Of a stretch of 64,000 nucleotides of DNA, positions 42,914 through 51,941 are shown one piece after another. A program made the position numbers and the translations under genes. The notes below the pieces were generated by a model. That model did no database searches. It was not told the origin of the DNA and saw only the letters and a list, made by a program, of their open reading frames with translations. The DNA comes from Anaerolineales bacterium (GTDB lineage: Bacteria; Chloroflexota; Anaerolineae; 4572-78; J111): the NCBI GenBank assembly GCA_020634935.1, contig JACKAT010000026.1:1-64000 (forward strand). Reading direction: 5' to 3'. Positions within the stretch are counted from its first letter, which is position 1, and each line of letters begins with the position of its first letter.

Positions 42914-43929
42914 CGGCGTTCGCCCCAAACCGCAATACGCGGGTCGAGCAGCGGATAGATGAGATCGAGCAGGAGGTTGACGGTAACAAAGATGAAGGTG
43001 ACGATCAACGTCACCCCGATCACCGGCACGTAATCGAACGCCGAGATAGCCCGGAAGAGGTACAACCCAATACCCGGCCACTGGAAGATGGTCTCGACGA
43101 TGACGGCGCCGCCGATAAGATAGCCAAACTGGAGGCCCATCAGCGTGACGACCGGGATCAGGGAGTTTCGCAAGGCATGTTTAATGATCACCGTCCGCTC
43201 AGGCAGTCCTTTGAGCCGGGCCACCTGGATATATTTGCTGCGGAGTTCGGTCAGCATGCCGGCCCGCGTCAGCCGGGTGGCCACCGCGATGAGACCCAGG
43301 AGCAGCGTTAGGGCGGGGAGGGCAATATGATGCAGCGCTTCAAAAAAGAGCGGTAAATTCCCGGCCCAAAGGCTGTCGATGAGATAGAATCCGGTCACGT
43401 GCGGCGGCGGGCTGGTCAAGATATCGAGACGCCCCCCGCCGGGAAACCAATCTAATTGAAAATAGAGGCCGTATTGCAGCCACAGCCCCAGGACATAGAT
43501 CGGCACGGCAAAGGCCACAATCGAACCGACCCGGATCATGAGATCAACGGCGTTGTTGTGGTTGACGGCCGCCAGCACGCCCAATGAAAGGCCCAAGACG
43601 ATATAGATGGCGAAGCTGAAAAAGATCAACTCTAATGAGGCCGGCAAGAATTGGACGATGTCGTTCAGAACGGGCTGTTGGGTTCGGATGGAGCGGCCCA
43701 AATCCAGCCGGGTCAGGCCGCTGAGATACCGCAGGAACTGTTCGGGGACCGGGCGGTCTAAGCCCATCGCCTGGCGCAAGGCTTCAACCTGGGCTTTACC
43801 CGCGCCAGGCCCGGCGGCGATACGAGCCGGATCGGCCGGGATCACCTGAGCCATGACAAAGATGAGCGCCGTCACCCCGATCAGGGTCAAGATTGCCATT
43901 ACAATTCGCTGAATAATGTAGCCTATCAC
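42910..43929 (-). CDS. oppB: Oligopeptide ABC importer permease, OppB/DppB type
   Basis: 339 aa. MIGYIIQRIVMAILTLIGVT start, GLDRPVPEQFLRYLSG, and the C-terminal GLQFGYLIGGAVIVETIFQW, all typical of DppB/OppB. A GTG start at 43929 with weak ribosome-binding sequence. The gene order SBP, B, C, D, F is that of a standard dipeptide/oligopeptide importer operon, though a 287-bp gap with an inverted element separates it from the SBP gene. Confidence 0.94.
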   Translation of the reverse strand: MIGYIIQRIVMAILTLIGVTALIFVMAQVIPADPARIAAGPGAGKAQVEALRQAMGLDRPVPEQFLRYLSGLTRLDLGRSIRTQQPVLNDIVQFLPASLELIFFSFAIYIVLGLSLGVLAAVNHNNAVDLMIRVGSIVAFAVPIYVLGLWLQYGLYFQLDWFPGGGRLDILTSPPPHVTGFYLIDSLWAGNLPLFFEALHHIALPALTLLLGLIAVATRLTRAGMLTELRSKYIQVARLKGLPERTVIIKHALRNSLIPVVTLMGLQFGYLIGGAVIVETIFQWPGIGLYLFRAISAFDYVPVIGVTLIVTFIFVTVNLLLDLIYPLLDPRIAVWGERR

Positions 43930-43997
43930 GTCAGTCTTTCATCTCAGCCGGGTAAGATTGGTTCAGTTTGTTAACCTGAGTTCGGAAATAGATGTGT

Positions 43998-44164
43998 TTC
44001 ATGTCATTTCGGAGCGCTAGCGGAGAAATCCCTATGATAATACAATAAAAAGGGGGCTGGCTGGGAAAATTTGAAGTGACAACGGCCATTTTTCCCCGGC
44101 GGATGCTTCATTTATGGGAATGTCTGAGGGATTTCTCCGCCTTCGGCTACGAAATGACATGCTC
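43998..44164. repeat. Inverted element, CATTTCG...GGAGAAATCCCT family
   Basis: ATGTCATTTCGGAGCGCTAG with CGGAGAAATCCCT at one end faces AGGGATTTCTCCG with GGCTACGAAATGACAT at the other. Members of this family also occur at 51676-51710, 58219-58385, 58393-58561 and 63518-63683. Non-coding. Confidence 0.9.
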
Positions 44165-44216
44165 GACTTTAATTATCGAACTTAGATTATAAAAATTCTT
44201 ATTCCCAAACGTAGTT

Positions 44217-45899
44217 TCATTTATCAACCTGATACAACGGCCAGAATTGGGGCACGTACATCAAATCGGTGGGTTGGTAAACGAAGCCGTCGGTATTGTC
44301 GCACACCGCATCGAGGTCTACCAGGTTGGCAATGGGGAAAGCGTAGACATTGTCGGTGGCCAATTGCTGCGCCTCGTGCAACAGAGCCAGCCGGGCGGCT
44401 TCGTCCGGTTCAGATTGCCCCCGGTCGATCAGGTCGTCCATAGCCGATACGTCTTGGTAGGTCCAATTCAACAGGCCGTCCGAGCCAAACACCTTGTCAA
44501 ACCATTGGAAGGGATCGGCGGTCTCCGGCGCTTCGTGTTGGGGGTTAAACGTGGCCGCGGTGTCCGGGTCCTGCCCCTGTTCAAAGTATACGCTAAAGGG
44601 CAGCACCTGTACCTCGAGGGTGACGCCAATTTGGGCCAGGGCAGCCTGGTAGAGTAAGGCTGCCTGCCGCTGATCCTCCAAGCCTTCAACGGCGGTCATC
44701 GTCACGGTGAAGCCGCCGTCCGAATAGCCGGCTTCGGCCAGTAATGCTTTGGCACGATCCAGGTCTTGCTGCAAGGGTTCATAGCTTTGGTCAGCGCCGG
44801 GATAATGGTTCGACAAAACATTACGGGGAATCTCGCTGTAGCCTTGATAGAAGTTTTGGAACTGTTCGTAGGGGAAGGCCAGAACCATCGCTTGCCGAAC
44901 CAGCAAGTTGTCCATCGGGGGTTTGGCCGCGCTCACAATCAATTCCAGCGTCAAATATGAGTTGCCGGAAATCAGCTTGACCGGGCTGTCGGCGGCCGCC
45001 TCAACCATGTCGCGGTACGACATCCAACTGCCCAGGCAGCTATCGCCCCGCTCCATGAGCTGGCGCTGCACCGCGCTATCCTCGATGGGGCGGACGATGA
45101 TCGCATCGTAGGCCGTGGGCTGAAAGGCGGCCTTGTTCCACCAATCGTCAAACCGTTCAAGCCGGTAAAATTCGCCGTGAACGATCTCGCCCAGGCGATA
45201 CGGGCCGGTTCCGTTGGCATTGTCCGCGAACCACGCTTGGGCCAGGTCGCCATCGACTTCGTGCGCGGTCACATCAGCCGCGCTAACGATGCCGATTTTG
45301 GGTAAGACCGCCGGAAAGAGCACATACGGCTCGTTGAGTTTGAACCGAACGGTCATGTCATCCACCGCTTCAACCGAGTCGAGCTTGCCCTGCAAGATGG
45401 CGCCGGGCTGGTTTTGGTTGATGGCCAGAACCCGATTAAAGGTTACGACTACATCTTCGGCATCAACGGTATCGTCGCTGTTCTGAAAGGGAACCCCCTC
45501 ACGGAGTTTAAAGGTCCATTCGGTATAATCGTCATTGGCTGCCCAGCTTGTGGCCAGGTCGGGTTCGACCTCCGCCGTACCGAGCTTATAGGTCACTAAC
45601 GGATCGTAGACGTTGCGATGAAAGGTGTAACCCACGGTCGTCCAGCTTTTAGCCGGGTCAAGCGGGTCGGGGTCGAACAGGTTGGTCATCACAAAGACGC
45701 GGGGTTCTGCGGCCGCCGGTTCAGTCGCGACCGCCGGTTTGGCCTCGACCGTCCCGGTCGCCTCTCCTCCAGCAGCTTGGGGCTGACTACAAGCTGTGAG
45801 GAACATTATGAGGAACATTATAATGAAGCATGTGACTATCATTGCGCTTGTTCCCAGGCGCATAACCACTTGTCGCTCGAATTCAAATTGGGGCAACAT
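44217..45899 (-). CDS. oppA: Oligopeptide-binding lipoprotein (SBP_bac_5)
   Basis: 560 aa from the ATG at 45899, which has GGGGAGGAAGG upstream. The longer frame adds no signal. Lipobox FLTAC precedes a family 5 solute-binding domain (DPAKSWTTVGYTFHRNVYDP, KLREGVPFQNSDDTVDAEDV). First gene of the minus-strand importer operon. It delivers peptides or similar solutes to OppBCDF. Divergent from the large kinase gene at 46.1 kb across a 206-bp spacer in which I see no clear sites. Confidence 0.94.
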   Translation of the reverse strand: MLPQFEFERQVVMRLGTSAMIVTCFIIMFLIMFLTACSQPQAAGGEATGTVEAKPAVATEPAAAEPRVFVMTNLFDPDPLDPAKSWTTVGYTFHRNVYDPLVTYKLGTAEVEPDLATSWAANDDYTEWTFKLREGVPFQNSDDTVDAEDVVVTFNRVLAINQNQPGAILQGKLDSVEAVDDMTVRFKLNEPYVLFPAVLPKIGIVSAADVTAHEVDGDLAQAWFADNANGTGPYRLGEIVHGEFYRLERFDDWWNKAAFQPTAYDAIIVRPIEDSAVQRQLMERGDSCLGSWMSYRDMVEAAADSPVKLISGNSYLTLELIVSAAKPPMDNLLVRQAMVLAFPYEQFQNFYQGYSEIPRNVLSNHYPGADQSYEPLQQDLDRAKALLAEAGYSDGGFTVTMTAVEGLEDQRQAALLYQAALAQIGVTLEVQVLPFSVYFEQGQDPDTAATFNPQHEAPETADPFQWFDKVFGSDGLLNWTYQDVSAMDDLIDRGQSEPDEAARLALLHEAQQLATDNVYAFPIANLVDLDAVCDNTDGFVYQPTDLMYVPQFWPLYQVDK

Positions 45900-46105
45900 C
45901 GCCTTCCTCCCCTCAAAACACATTAACCGAACCTTTACGGTGCCGGTTATTCCCATTATGGTAATCAAGCCAGGCGATCACGCAAATTCTTTCCGGGCTG
46001 TTATCAACGTCTTCGCTGGCCTCAAGTTTTCACTTCACACCGTATTCACTATAATTACCCTAATCCAATCAATTTACCGGATCATTGACGATCCCCAAAA
46101 ACCGT

Positions 46106-49100
46106 ATGACCCATAGGCAAAAAATTCACCAACTGGAGCGTCGGCTGGCCGACTATGCCGATGTTTCTGAGGCGGCCGTCACCCCAAAAATCGATATCTT
46201 GAATGATCTGGCCTGGGCCTTGTGCGATACCGACATGCAGCGAGCGCAGTCGCTCAGCGAAACGGCTTACGCCCTGTCGTCCGAGGCCAACGGCAACGGG
46301 ACCGAACCCTACCGGTTGGGTATGGCCTACAGCTTGCGGACTCAGGGCTACCTCAACCAACGGTTCGGCGACTATTCTTTGGGTTTGACGCAACTGTTTA
46401 AAGCCCAAGAGTTGTGTGAGACGCTGAAGCTCGATGACGCCCTGACCGATGTCTACGATAGCATCGCCGGTATCCATTACCAGATTAGCAACTTCCCTGA
46501 GTCGCTTAACTATATTTATAAGCAGCTTGAGGCGGCCCAACGTGTGGGCGACAGCCGGCTGATCGCCAACGCCTACAACAACCTGGCCAATATCTACTTT
46601 GAAACGGGCGACTATGATCGAGCCATCGAGACCCTGCATCATAATTTAAAGCTGGCCGCCGAAACCGATTTCAAGCGCATCGAATCGCTGTCTTACCTCA
46701 ATCTGGCTGAAACCTATCTACGGGCGGGCGCACCGCACAAGGCGCTGGACAACGCGCTGCGCGGGTTGCAGGTCAGCCAAGCCGCCGGCTTTGAACTGTT
46801 CGAGGGGTACGCCTTTGATTTCGTCGGCAGAGCCTATCTCGAACTGGGTGAACCGCCGCAAGCAATACCCTATCTGGAAAGGGCGTTGGCCTTATCCCGG
46901 AAGGTGGAATCACACGTCGCCGAGTCGCTCATTTTGCTGAGTATCGGTCAGGCTTACCGTGATATGCAGCAGCTCGAGCAGGCGCTGAATTATGCCCAAC
47001 AAGGCGTCGCCGTGGCCCAGGCGATTAACGCCAACAGCGAGTTATTCAAAGGCCACTTGCTGCTGTCTGAACTCTATGAACAACAGGGCAATTTGGCGCA
47101 AGCGCTGCATCATTTCAAACAGCACCACACCTTCAAGGAACTGGTCTTTGGGGAAAAGGCCGATCAGCGGCTGAAAGTCCTGCAAATCGCGTACGATACC
47201 GCCACCGCCAAAAAAGAGGCCGAAATCCATCGCTTACATAATGTCGAACTGGAACGGGAAATCGCGGAACGCCGCCGCCGGGAAAAACAGTTACGCCTGT
47301 TAGAGTCGGTGGTGGCTAACACCAACGATGCTATCCTAATTGTGACCGCCGACTCGGATGGGGGCCAGCCCACCGACATCATTTATGCCAACGGGGCCTT
47401 GACGGAATTGACCGGATACCACCAACAAGAACTCATTGGCCAATCACCGCGCATTTTCCAGGGGCCGAAAACCGACGCAGAAACCATCCAGCAAGTTCGA
47501 GAGGCCATCAAGCGTAACCAACGGATCAGAAGGGAAGTGCTTAATTATACCAAAGCCGGCGATGAACGGTGGGTTGAACTTGATCTCATCCCGGTTAAGG
47601 ACGAATCGGAGCAGATTTCTCACTGGGTAGCCGTACGACGTGACATTACCCAACGTAAGCAATTCGAGCAAGCCTTGCAATTGGGTCAAGAACGGTACCA
47701 TTTGGCCACCCAGGCCGCCGCCGTCGGGGTGTGGGATTGGAACCTGCAAACCGGTGAATTTTATTTGGACCCGGTCATTAAAACCATCCTGGGCTATACT
47801 GATGACGAGATTCCCAACGATTTGGATATCTGGGCAGAGTACGTTCACCCTGATGACCGGCAGGCGGTGATGGCGGCGGCCCAAGCGCACATCGAAGGCC
47901 AAACCCCGGTTTATGCCCACGAACATCGCATGCTGCATAAAGACGGCTCGGTGCGGTGGGTGTATGTGCATGGCAAGATCATCAACGATGAGCAGGGCCG
48001 GCCCATACGCATGATTGGCACCGATGCCGACATTACGGGGCGAAAGGCCGTGGAAGCGCAGGTGCAGCGCCAGCTTGACTATGCGCGGGCGCTGGCGGCG
48101 TTTGAGCAAACGCTGCTGGCCCCCGCCGAGAGCGAGGCCGACCGTCGCCGCTTGCTGAGCGAGGCCCTGCAACATCTCCTTAAGCCGATAGAGGTCAGCA
48201 AGCTGTTTATCTACGAAAACGTTGATGACTCGGAGAGGGGTTTTTGTGCCCGCTTTGTGGCCGATGCCTGCGCTCCCGGCATCGCCTCGCTAATCGATCG
48301 GCCTGATCCGGACAGCCTGGTTATCCCCTGGTCGGCGGTCCCGGCTGAAAATCGCCGCCGTCTGGCAGAGGGCCGGCCGGTGGGCGGGCCGGTCAACGAT
48401 CTGTTTGCCGATACGCCCGCATTTCGGGATTATTTGCTCAAGCAAGCCCACATTCTGTCGATTCAATTTTCCCCCATCCATTTCGGCGACTGTTGGTGGG
48501 GTTACGTGGGCTTTGACGACCGCGCTAATAAGCGGACATGGCAGGAAGATGAAATTCTGCTGTTAGGTACCGTCGCTGAGATGCTCAGCAGCACCTTGCA
48601 GCGCTGGCAAGCCGAAGCCAAGCTGCACGCCCTGAACGACCAGTTGGAACAGCAGGTCAAAATCCGCACCACTGAGTTGAGCGACGCCGTCGGGCTGCTG
48701 CAACAAGAGATCGTCGAGCGCGAGCGGGCCGAAGCGGAAATTCAGCAGATGGTCGAAACGCTGGAACAGCGGGTGGCCGCCCGCACCGAGGAACTGGCCA
48801 CCTTTTTTGATTTGACGGTGCTGGCCGGCCAAGCCACCCATCTTAATGACGTGTTTGAACAAGCCCTGCCCCGGATTGTCGAATTGACCCGTAGCCGGGC
48901 TATCAGCGTCCATCTGTTTGAGCCGGACCACACCGGTCTACAGTTGGCGGCGCAGCAAAATCTATCGGCTGCGAGCCGGCTGCGGCTACAATCCGTTGAT
49001 TTGCCGGCCCACTTTCAACACTGGCTGCAACAACCCAACGATCCGCTGATGACCACCACGCTCGCTCAACTGGCGCTCCTGCCCTCGAATTTCCATCTGC

Positions 49101-49903
49101 CGCAGTGTCAAACCTACCTGGGAGCGCAAATCAGGAGCGGCAACCGGGTTGCGGGACTATTGAGTTGCTACCGATATACCGACCGGGGCTTTGGTCTGGA
49201 TGAAATTGCCCTGGTGACGGCCATCGCCGAGCAAATGGGCATGATGCTGGAAACGCAGCGCCTGCGCCAGAAGGCCGAGGAAATGGCGGTGTTGCAAGAA
49301 CGGCAGCGGCTGGCCCGCGACCTGCACGACTCGGTCACCCAATCGCTGTACAGCCTGTCGCTGTTTAGCCGCGCCGGGCGCGAGGCCGCCGAAGACGGCG
49401 ATTTCGACCGCCTGAATCACAGCTTAAGCGAGTTGGAACACAATACGCTCCACGCCTTGCGGGAAATGCGCCTGCTGCTGTACGAACTTCGCCCGGCCGA
49501 TCTGGAGCAAGAGGGTTTGATCCAGGCCGTTAAGCTGCGCTTGAACACGGTCGAGCGCCGCGTCGGCTTGCGGCTCGATGTTCGGCTGGATGAACTGCCG
49601 GAGATGTCGCCCCGATGTGAGGTAGAGTTGTATCACATTATTGTGGAAGCCATGAATAACGTAGTCAAACACGCCGCCGCCGCCAGTCTAACCCTGCATT
49701 TAACCCCGGCCGACCGGCAGTTGCACCTGCAGATTATTGACGACGGCCAAGGGTTTGACCCTTCGCAATCAAGGGGGGGGTTGGGACTAAACAACATCCG
49801 GGAGCGGGTCGCCCGGCTCAACGGCCAACTCACCATTGAGAGTGCGCCGGGCCGGGGTACCCGGTTGGAGGCGGTTATACCGTACCCTTTTGAGGAGAAA
49901 TAA
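46106..49903 (+). CDS. TPR-PAS-GAF NarL-type sensor histidine kinase
   Basis: About 1265 aa, soluble. N-terminal TPR array (about 40-365, e.g. ALTDVYDSIAGIHYQISNFP), a short coil, PAS 1 (LOV-like but SPRIFQG without the flavin Cys), PAS 2 (WDWNLQTGEFYLDPVIKTIL), a GAF-like region closely related to that of the 6-kb kinase, a long coiled coil, a second GAF, HisKA_3 with His1074 (DLHDSVTQSLYSL) and HATPase (MNNVVKHA, DDGQGFDP). The ATG at 46106 is used. TTG at 46085 is possible. The NarL-type regulator at 50.2 kb is the likely partner. Confidence 0.93.
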   Translation: MTHRQKIHQLERRLADYADVSEAAVTPKIDILNDLAWALCDTDMQRAQSLSETAYALSSEANGNGTEPYRLGMAYSLRTQGYLNQRFGDYSLGLTQLFKAQELCETLKLDDALTDVYDSIAGIHYQISNFPESLNYIYKQLEAAQRVGDSRLIANAYNNLANIYFETGDYDRAIETLHHNLKLAAETDFKRIESLSYLNLAETYLRAGAPHKALDNALRGLQVSQAAGFELFEGYAFDFVGRAYLELGEPPQAIPYLERALALSRKVESHVAESLILLSIGQAYRDMQQLEQALNYAQQGVAVAQAINANSELFKGHLLLSELYEQQGNLAQALHHFKQHHTFKELVFGEKADQRLKVLQIAYDTATAKKEAEIHRLHNVELEREIAERRRREKQLRLLESVVANTNDAILIVTADSDGGQPTDIIYANGALTELTGYHQQELIGQSPRIFQGPKTDAETIQQVREAIKRNQRIRREVLNYTKAGDERWVELDLIPVKDESEQISHWVAVRRDITQRKQFEQALQLGQERYHLATQAAAVGVWDWNLQTGEFYLDPVIKTILGYTDDEIPNDLDIWAEYVHPDDRQAVMAAAQAHIEGQTPVYAHEHRMLHKDGSVRWVYVHGKIINDEQGRPIRMIGTDADITGRKAVEAQVQRQLDYARALAAFEQTLLAPAESEADRRRLLSEALQHLLKPIEVSKLFIYENVDDSERGFCARFVADACAPGIASLIDRPDPDSLVIPWSAVPAENRRRLAEGRPVGGPVNDLFADTPAFRDYLLKQAHILSIQFSPIHFGDCWWGYVGFDDRANKRTWQEDEILLLGTVAEMLSSTLQRWQAEAKLHALNDQLEQQVKIRTTELSDAVGLLQQEIVERERAEAEIQQMVETLEQRVAARTEELATFFDLTVLAGQATHLNDVFEQALPRIVELTRSRAISVHLFEPDHTGLQLAAQQNLSAASRLRLQSVDLPAHFQHWLQQPNDPLMTTTLAQLALLPSNFHLPQCQTYLGAQIRSGNRVAGLLSCYRYTDRGFGLDEIALVTAIAEQMGMMLETQRLRQKAEEMAVLQERQRLARDLHDSVTQSLYSLSLFSRAGREAAEDGDFDRLNHSLSELEHNTLHALREMRLLLYELRPADLEQEGLIQAVKLRLNTVERRVGLRLDVRLDELPEMSPRCEVELYHIIVEAMNNVVKHAAAASLTLHLTPADRQLHLQIIDDGQGFDPSQSRGGLGLNNIRERVARLNGQLTIESAPGRGTRLEAVIPYPFEEK

Positions 49904-49913
49904 TTTCCGCATT

Positions 49914-49993
49914 TGTCATGGCGAGGAGAAACGACGAAGCCATCTCCACGGTCGGGATAGGGGATTGCTTCGCTTCGCTCGCCATGACAGGGC
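49914..49993. repeat. Inverted repeat TGTCATGGCGA...TCGCCATGACA
   Basis: Outer arms TGTCATGGCGA and TCGCCATGACA enclose AGAAACGACGAAGCC-type sequence. Widespread dispersed element style. The adjacent 50035-50145 sequence is a C/G-rich repeat (CCCTCCCACAGGGAGGG and CTCCCCTTGGGAGGGAG) of the same general kind. Confidence 0.75.
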
Positions 49994-50160
49994 CGAACTT
50001 ATTTATCTCTCATTCCTATAGAAGTTACACCGTTGGAGATTAGCCCGCCCTAAATCCCTCCCACAGGGAGGGACTTGTCTGGTCCTCTCCCCTTGGGAGG
50101 GAGTTAGAGGGGGGCTAAACCGGTCAACGGCGTAAGTCATATCCTAATTGAGGAGTAATC

Positions 50161-50799
50161 ATGACCGATTTAATCCGCATTCTCATTGCCGATGACCACT
50201 TTGTAGTTAGACAAGGCCTGTCCACTTTACTGGTACCTCGCAACGGTATGGAAGTGGTGGGCGAAGCCGCCAACGGTCGGGAGGCGGTCGATCTGGCCCG
50301 CACCCTCCGGCCGGATGTCATTTTAATGGATATGATGATGCCGGAAATGGATGGCCCCCAGGCCATCGCTCTCATCAAGGCGGACAATTCGAAAGCTCGC
50401 ATCGTGGTTTTAACCAGCTTTGGGGAAAACAAGCAGGTGGTGGCGGCCATTCAGGCTGGCGCGATGGGCTACCTGCTCAAAGACTCCTCGCCCGATGATC
50501 TGTTTCACGCCATTCGCAGCGCCCATGAAGGCAAGATGGCCCTGCCCCAGGAACTGCTCCTGACCTTGATGCAGCCCCAGCCGGCCGCGCCCGCCGGCCT
50601 CGATCAACTGACCGACCGGGAAACCGAGGTGCTAAAACTGGTCGCTCAAGGTCTATCGAACCGAGAAATCGGCGAGAAACTGGCTATCAGCACCACCACG
50701 GTGCGCACCCACGTCAGCAGCCTGCTCAGCAAACTCGGGTTTGCCAACCGCACCCAACTGGCCCTCTTTGCCGCCGAGCACGGCTTCGACGGTCGATAG
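50161..50799 (+). CDS. NarL/FixJ-family response regulator
   Basis: 212 aa. Acidic pair D11-D12, phospho-acceptor Asp57 (VILMDMMMPEMDG), conserved Lys in YLLKDSS, and a LuxR-type HTH (LTDRETEVLKLVAQGLSNRE through ANRTQLALFA). Closely similar in type to the regulator at 8.25 kb. It follows the TPR-PAS-GAF kinase after about 250 bp of repeats and is its likely partner. GAGGAG precedes the ATG. Confidence 0.95.
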   Translation: MTDLIRILIADDHFVVRQGLSTLLVPRNGMEVVGEAANGREAVDLARTLRPDVILMDMMMPEMDGPQAIALIKADNSKARIVVLTSFGENKQVVAAIQAGAMGYLLKDSSPDDLFHAIRSAHEGKMALPQELLLTLMQPQPAAPAGLDQLTDRETEVLKLVAQGLSNREIGEKLAISTTTVRTHVSSLLSKLGFANRTQLALFAAEHGFDGR

Positions 50800-50846
50800 G
50801 CTTAGTCGCGCTACCTTTTACCCCATCTAAGTAAGCGTTCAGCCCT

Positions 50847-50991
50847 TAGAGACTGGTTTTAAAAGCCTTCAAAGGTCCACAGATAGACACAGATTGTCAC
50901 TGATAATATCAAAATTGCGATAAAAATCTGTGACTATCAGTGTAAATCTGTGGACAAATTCGTAAACCTCTACTTTTAAAACAGTTTCTTA
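50847..50991. repeat. Long nested inverted repeat
   Basis: TAGAGACTGGTTTTAAAAG and CTTTTAAAACAGTTTCTTA at the ends, with CCACAGAT, ACAGATTGTCACTGATA and TATCAGTGTAAATCTGTGG inside. Non-coding dispersed-element style. Confidence 0.85.
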
Positions 50992-51154
50992 GCTATCAGC
51001 TTTTGGCCGGTTCCGGCCACTATTGGGTTATAAAAACCGGTCATAATGATCCAAACGTCGTCATTATTGTTAAAGCTGACGGCTGAAGGCTGATAGCTGA
51101 ACGCTGACTGAATTAAGCCCCCGCTCTCTCATACTTTTGTACTACATCGCCAGA

Positions 51155-51209
51155 ATGAGAAAAAACGATCCGTATGGTTGATGTCAGGCCGCTCATCATC
51201 TGTTAAACT
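51155..51209 (+). promoter_or_regulatory. Two-box motif shared with 22.4 and 53.8 kb
   Basis: ATGAGAAAAAACGATC then, 47 bp after its start, GTTAAACT. Same spacing as at 53803-53857 and within one base of 22442-22497. It precedes an 800-bp spacer and then the TNTP-stalk gene. Confidence 0.35.
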
Positions 51210-51441
51210 TGTATGTTGAACCATACCAACATGGGTATGTGGCCTGAAAATTCTAACCAAATTACTACGGTTTTTTAACCCCTTTTATATTTTATAATGT
51301 TAAACTGGTGTGGGCCAGTTTGAGTCCGTTGACAATTGGCCGGCAAATATGTTTTCATTGTTGTTGCCATGCCACAGGCTGAGCAGTGGCCTTAAAAAGG
51401 AGGTGTGTATTAAAGAAACTTCACCTAATTCAAACTAAGAA

Positions 51442-51520
51442 GAGCTGGCTATTTTAGCCAGCTCAAGGGACGCCAGATCAAATACGTTTAGCGTATATTT
51501 ATTGGACCTAAATATACGCT
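51442..51520. other. Two hairpins in a long non-coding stretch
   Basis: GAGCTGGCTATTTTAGCCAGCTC (51442-51464) and an AT-rich hairpin with arms AGCGTATATTTA and TAAATATACGCT (51490-51520). An unused strong ribosome-binding sequence (AAAGGAGGTG at about 51400) precedes them with at most an 11-codon frame. The 50800-51941 region has no convincing gene. It may encode a structured leader or small RNA. Confidence 0.45.
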
Positions 51521-51675
51521 GCTTTCGGCCGGTACGTGGTAGAAACGGTCCGGCTTTTGTATGTGACCTAACAATAGGTATTGTAGCAACTTGAAAAATA
51601 CCTGTCAACTGTTAGTCGCTGCTCCCTGATTGTTAACCACTGATCAAAATAGGCGTTACGCGCTTGACATCCAAT

Positions 51676-51887
51676 GATGTCATTTCGTAGCCGAAGGCGG
51701 AGAAATCCCTATAGAGTCGGCTGGCCAACCTCGTTCTCAGGGATTGCTCGTCGTTCCTCCTCGAAACCTGTCCTGAGCTTGTCGAATGGATGCCATGCCA
51801 ACGGCGTAACTCCTACAAAACTCGTTCTGGTCAAACGTAACTGCTCCGGCATATGACTTCGCAGCCTTGCTCCGCGGAGAAGTCCCT
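51676..51887. repeat. Two same-orientation half-elements, GGAGAAATCCCT family
   Basis: GATGTCATTTCGTAGCCGAA then GGCGGAGAAATCCCT (51676-51710) and GACTTCGCAGCCTTGCTCCG then CGGAGAAGTCCCT (51855-51887). Both match one arm of the 43998-44164 element. The facing arms are degenerate. Confidence 0.75.
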
Positions 51888-51941
51888 AATGCGATTCATT
51901 TTAAGACAAGTAAATTACGATTATGAGGAGAACAACCTAAA

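Noticed and set aside
42914..43081. Longer OppC-type start within the OppB-type gene
   Set aside because: The ATGA overlap at 42913 is the normal coupling. The extension is a shadow of the neighbouring gene.
50800..51941. tRNA or other known structural RNA in the long spacer
   Set aside because: No T-loop GTTCGAATC-like sequence or cloverleaf pattern found. Only hairpins and dispersed repeats are visible.
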